Shown here piece after piece: positions 60,740 to 64,000 of a DNA stretch of 64,000 nucleotides. Both the position numbers and the translations under genes were made by a program. The DNA comes from Daucus carota subsp. sativus (lineage: Eukaryota; Streptophyta; Magnoliopsida; Apiales; Apiaceae). The stretch is from contig NC_030384.2 of assembly GCF_001625215.2 (NCBI RefSeq), forward strand, positions 41,264,390-41,328,389. The letters are read 5' to 3'. The notes beneath the pieces were generated by a model. That model did no database searches, was not told the DNA's origin, and was given only the letters and a program-made list of their open reading frames with translations. Each line of letters opens with the position of its first letter. Position 1 is the first letter of the stretch.

Positions 60740-61149
60740 TTACAACAAAGCTTCATAACTTCTAGCCCTCATATAATTAGCCAAAGGGGATTTGCAAGAA
60801 TCTCCTTTCTTATCACTGTATAGGCTCCACCATAACTGGAAGCTGCTTCCTTCCAAGAAAATCTCAGGGTCTACTATACGCTTAGCTATCGAATCCATCA
60901 CATACTCCTCAAAGTTGTTTAGTTTTCGGAATAGCTCCTCATTCTCGGGAGAGCTCTCTTCAGTGCTTAACATTTTGACCAAAATTAAAGCCTCTTCCAC
61001 ATGTGCCCAAAAGCAAGAATCCACATTAAAACTACAGTTTTTAGTCCTCTGACTAGGCGTGATTTGCATTTCATTTAGCCATTTCTCCAACAGAATATAA
61101 TGCTCTGATCTACCTCCGGCCCAGTAGTCTTTCTGGCCTTGTTTATAAC
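60740..61149 (-). pseudogene. C-terminal part of an EDS1-family (SAG101-like) protein, cut by an LTR retrotransposon
   Basis: The frame from 61149 to the stop at 60740 encodes about 135 residues: YKQGQKDYWAGGRSEHYILL, EKWLNEM, SCFWAHVEEALILV, NFEEYVMDSIAKRI, DPEIFLEGSSFQLWWSLY and a final ANYMRARSYEALL. This is the EP domain end that defines the EDS1/PAD4/SAG101 immune-signalling lipase-like family; SAG101 is the closest by general look. The open frame stops exactly where an LTR begins (61150), in the middle of coding sequence rather than at a splice site. The upstream part of the gene, if it survives, lies beyond the retrotransposon and outside the window. EDS1-family heterodimers act downstream of TIR-type immune receptors. 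It could be a recent knock-out allele or an old remnant. Confidence 0.75.
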
Positions 61150-61242
61150 TGTTATAGCCAAATTTGGCTAGGTCCTTGTTGGGCCAAGTATGTACTTAGT
61201 TTAACTAAGTAAGACATGAATTGGGCTAAGAGTCCTATATAA

Positions 61243-61575
61243 AGGAAGGACGCGTCCTCCTGCTTATAAAGGGAGGACGCGACCGACCCTTGAAGACACT
61301 AGTCTGAACGGAAGGGCGCAGCCCTCCGTGACGCGACTGATCCGCCGATGTTGCGTATCTTAATGAAGAGGACGCGTCCTCCGCGTCGGAAGGAGGGATG
61401 TGTCCTCCAGGTCACACGTGTCCCATGAAGAGGACGCGTCCTCCTGCTTATAAGGGGAGGATGCGATCGACCCTTGGTGTTGCGTGAAGAGGAGGCGTCC
61501 TCCTGCTTATAAAGGGAGGATGCGACCGACCCTTGGTGTTGCTTGAAAAGGACGCGTCCTCCGAGTCACAAGGAG
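61243..61575. repeat. Palindromic ACGCGT-centred repeats in the LTR
   Basis: GAGGACGCGTCCTCC-type palindromes recur at about 61248, 61368, 61430 and 61550, with a degenerate copy (GAGGAGGCGTCCTCC) near 61490. Most are followed by TGCTTATAAAGGGAGGA and a GCGACCGACCCTTG stretch. They are spaced irregularly at about 55-120 bp. Confidence 0.8.
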
Positions 61576-61986
61576 GGACGCCTTACTTGAGAGTGTTGAT
61601 GGAGAGACGCGACCGACCTCCGTCCACCCACGTCCTGTAATATGTGGAGGAGGGCACGCCCTCTTCGGAGGTGACCGAGGGGCGCGTCCCTTGTAAGAAG
61701 TTGACAATGAGATGAAGACCAAGGGCGTGCCTTTAACGGGGTGTCCTCGCCTCCCCGGGGGCGCGACCTCATGTTAAAGAAGGACCTGTCTGATGTGTTG
61801 TAAGAAGGCTCTTCTTATGGGAGAGTGTACATTCGCTGAGACAACCCTTCCGAGGGAGACGAAGACCGTCCCTCCGGGGATAGGAAGACCTACCCCTCCG
61901 GGGGGGATATGACGACCCCTCCGGGGGATACGACGACTCTTCCGAGGTGTTGTAGCTGTTTTTGTATATCATGTGGAGGGGAGGAC

Positions 61987-62142
61987 GCGCCCTCCCCAGA
62001 CATGGCCCGGGAGGTGCGGTCTCTTGTCCAGTAAGGAGGATTGAAGACAAGATAAGGGAAGGAAGCGCCCTCCCCAGACATGGCCCGGGAGGTGCGGTCT
62101 CTTGTCCAGTAAACAGGGATGAAGACGGGAATTGGGAAGGAC
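61987..62142. repeat. 78-bp tandem duplication in the LTR
   Basis: GCGCCCTCCCCAGACATGGC and CGGGAGGTGCGGTCTCTTGT at 61987 recur almost unchanged at 62065. Confidence 0.85.
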
Positions 62143-63020
62143 ACGTCCTCCCTATCAGGGCGCGTCCTTTGACTCAGAAGAGGCATAGTTATGAAATACA
62201 TGATGAAAGAAAGAGGATGAGTGAGTCTCCGTGACGACCCTTCCGAGGGATATGAAGACTAGTTACCAAGCTCATTTGGTAGTTATCAGGCTCATCTGAT
62301 AGTTCCCGGGCTCATCCGGGCATGATCTACAATCCTCAATCCTGCTATCTGCCGAGTTAACCCTCGTGTGGGGGCTTGAGGTGATCATGGCTCTTGAAGG
62401 CCCTCCGGGGTAACACGAAGGCCGATCATATGTCTGGATCCTGTATTCTGGTGAGTTAGCCCTCATCGGGGGATTGAGACGATCGTGTAATTTGGCTCCT
62501 TGTCTACCTTGTTTGAAGATGAAGACCTCACCGAGAGGTGAGGACGTGTCCCTGCACCTCGAGGGGTTAGTCATGGCTCCCCCAGATAACTTCTCCATAA
62601 GAGTCGTGGACTCGTGGTAGATGCTATCTCTCGTAGTGGAGATATCGTTGAATCCGTGATCTATTTGGATTAGGAGTCTGAGGTAGTCATACTCAAGACT
62701 AATTCTAACAGGAGTAGGATTCTCCAAGATGGGCCTTCGGCCTATCTCCGACCTTATTGCCAAGAGGCCTAGTCCTGATCAAACTAGGACTCCTGGTTCC
62801 ATAGAACTACGTATGGCTTGATCCCCTATAAATATAGGGGTACGTAGGCACATTGGGGGATCATGAGTTGAGAGCACGTGAGACCAACTCAAAACTCTAA
62901 TCTCAGCCACCCCCTAAAACAAACAACCACCACTCTCCAGCGACCAAAACCACCGTCACGGATCTTGATTCCGGCCGTGAACCTCATCTTTGTTGATTAC
63001 CAAATTCCTCTATCAACAAA

Positions 63021-63038
63021 TTGGCGCTAGAAGGAGGG
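63021..63038 (+). other. Primer-binding site of the LTR retrotransposon
   Basis: TTGGCGCTAGAAGGAGGG lies two bases after the LTR end. TGGCGC starts are typical of tRNA-primed PBS in plant Ty3/gypsy elements, but I cannot name the tRNA from this alone. Its position fixes the element's orientation as plus. Confidence 0.65.
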
Positions 63039-63297
63039 GCTATTCAAGATCTTCATCTTAGGAGGAAGAGATGTCACACGACGGAGATTCGCACGTAGAG
63101 GAGGAGCGTTTTCCGGCAGGGCGATGGCTAGAGCACAAAAGAGGAGGAGACCTTCATCTACTTTTTCAGAAAAAGGACGATATCTCCATCGGGAGTTTGA
63201 AGGAGGACGATCATCAACTAAATTCTAGGAGGTAACCTAATGTGCGAACAAGGTATTCTGGACCGGGGAGTCAGCGAAGGATGCGATTTTCGGAGAC

Positions 63298-63715
63298 TTG
63301 ACACCTACGAAGAGGGTACGCCTCCCCCGGACAGAGTACACCTCCCCCGGAGAGAGTACACCTCCCCTGACAGGGTACGCCTCCAGGTGATGTGGTGTCC
63401 GACGACCACCGTGAGGAATTCATCCCTTGACACCTACGAAGAGGGTACGCCTCCCCCGGAGAGAGTACACCTCCCCTGACAGGGTACGCCTCCAGGTGAT
63501 GTGGTGTCTGACGACCACCGTGAGGAATGCATCCCTTGACACCTACGAAGAGGGTACGCCTCCCCCGGACAGGGTACACCTCCCCCGGATAGAGTACACC
63601 TCCCCAGGACAGGGTACACCTCCCTCTGACAGGGTACACCTCCAAGTGATGTGGTGCTCGACTACCACCGTGAGGAATGAATTCCCTGACACCTCCGAAG
63701 AAGGCGCACCTCCGG
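63298..63715 (+). repeat. Nested tandem repeat in the retrotransposon leader
   Basis: A long unit starting TTGACACCTACGAAGAGGGT begins at 63298, 63427, 63536 and (diverged) 63686, giving periods of 129, 109 and about 150 bp. The differences come in steps of about 20 bp, because each unit contains two to five copies of a short subunit such as ACAGGGTACACCTCCCCCGG. Each unit ends with GGTGATGTGGTGTCCGACGA then CCACCGTGAGGAAT. Both strands stay open in several frames because the repeat lacks stops. Confidence 0.85.
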
Positions 63716-64000
63716 GTAAGATTCTCACAATGCTTTCGCATGTTATTGCTAACAAGTCTGTTGTGGTTTGAGTCTTTACGAGAAGGAGATCGCCTCCCTG
63801 GAAGCCTCAACGGTTTTCTGAAGGGGCGCGCCCTCCCCAGAGCAAGTAATTTGAGGTTCGCGAGAGGCGCATGTTGAAGGCCTGACCACGTGTGATGATA
63901 TGAACGGGAAGGTTACGAAGGGCGAGCTATTGAGATGGAACCTAGCTCGAAAAGTCGTAAGGGTGCGCGCCTTCCCCTGACCGGGCGCGCCCTCAGGTAA

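Larger units (their letters stand above)
61150..63018 (+). mobile_element. 5' LTR of a retrotransposon
   Basis: Starts TGTTATAGCC and ends CTATCAACA (TG...CA with TGTT/AACA ends), followed after two bases by a primer-binding-like site. TATATAAAG at about 61236 is a promoter element. The 1.87-kb LTR is much more GC-rich than its surroundings and full of repeats, notably palindromic GGACGCGTCC units (61247-61560) and a 78-bp tandem duplication at 61987 and 62065 (CCTCCCCAGACATGGCCCGG). The 3' LTR is beyond the window, so the target duplication (expected to match ATAAC at 61145-61149) cannot be checked. Confidence 0.85.
63019..64000 (+). mobile_element. Leader region of the LTR retrotransposon, cut by the window end
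   Basis: Follows the 5' LTR and PBS. A short frame at 63071-63235 (MSHDGDSHVEEERFPAGRWL, 54 residues) may be a leader peptide; it resembles nothing I know. From 63298 the sequence is a nested tandem repeat. No gag or polymerase domain is reached, so the lineage is not assigned. Ty3/gypsy is likeliest from the PBS and GC-rich repeat content. Confidence 0.65.

Noticed and set aside
61243..61575. CRISPR-like array in the repeated LTR segment
   Set aside because: Units are irregular, imperfect and lie inside a plant LTR. CRISPR arrays do not occur in plant nuclear genomes.
63271..63810. 179-codon minus-strand frame
   Set aside because: Made entirely of a GC-rich tandem repeat that lacks stops in several frames, so not evidence of coding.

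Overview
This is a plant nuclear genome window, almost certainly eudicot. It is AT-rich, has GT-AG introns in the multi-exon genes, and carries plant-only families: MIR166, a GASA/snakin peptide, a class III peroxidase, a plant U-box/ARM protein, an F-box protein, a MORN-PIP5K and an EDS1-family protein. Short Stowaway-like MITEs (CTCCCTCC...GGAGGGAG inverted ends with TA target duplications) are very dense. The sequence alone does not name the species.

Layout. 1-500: MIR166 precursor with its own TATA box. 4.7-18.2 kb (minus): one large eight-coding-exon PIP5K gene with N-terminal MORN repeats and transposon-like sequence in its introns. 18.2-22.1 kb: gene-free, with a Stowaway MITE, a compact CACTA-like element and a long foldback element. 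22.1-23.6 kb: single-exon F-box gene (plus). 23.6-29.2 kb: intergenic, with a diverged duplication and three tRNA-derived SINEs. 29.2-30.2 kb: TMEM45/DUF716 membrane protein (minus). 32.2-33.8 kb: possible tiny three-exon gene. 34.1-34.7 kb: two-AN1 zinc-finger stress-associated protein (minus). 35.5-38.4 kb: a MITE cluster surrounding a three-exon GASA/snakin gene (minus) whose exons are too short to show as long open frames. 38.4-44.5 kb: repeat-rich, no gene. 44.9-46.4 kb: U-box/ARM E3 ligase (plus). 49.6-54.8 kb: a 5.1-kb non-autonomous Helitron. 55.1-56.1 kb: intronless class III peroxidase (plus). 60.7-61.1 kb: last part of an EDS1-family gene (minus), interrupted by an LTR retrotransposon whose 1.87-kb 5' LTR, primer-binding site and repeat-rich leader fill the rest of the window.

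The most notable structure is the Helitron at 49632-54760 (minus orientation). It has a TC 5' end, a CTAG 3' end preceded by a perfect 7-bp hairpin, and A/T flanks. All recognisable captured pieces read in its own direction: a cyclin-D3 core with introns kept, a Lys/Glu-rich sequence on both sides of that core, one exon of a DUF630/DUF632 (NRG2-like) protein, and a full-length but broken SmG copy. Its 5' end lies 345 bp upstream of the peroxidase start codon. The genes do not form a pathway or operon. They are independent plant genes separated by transposon-derived DNA.
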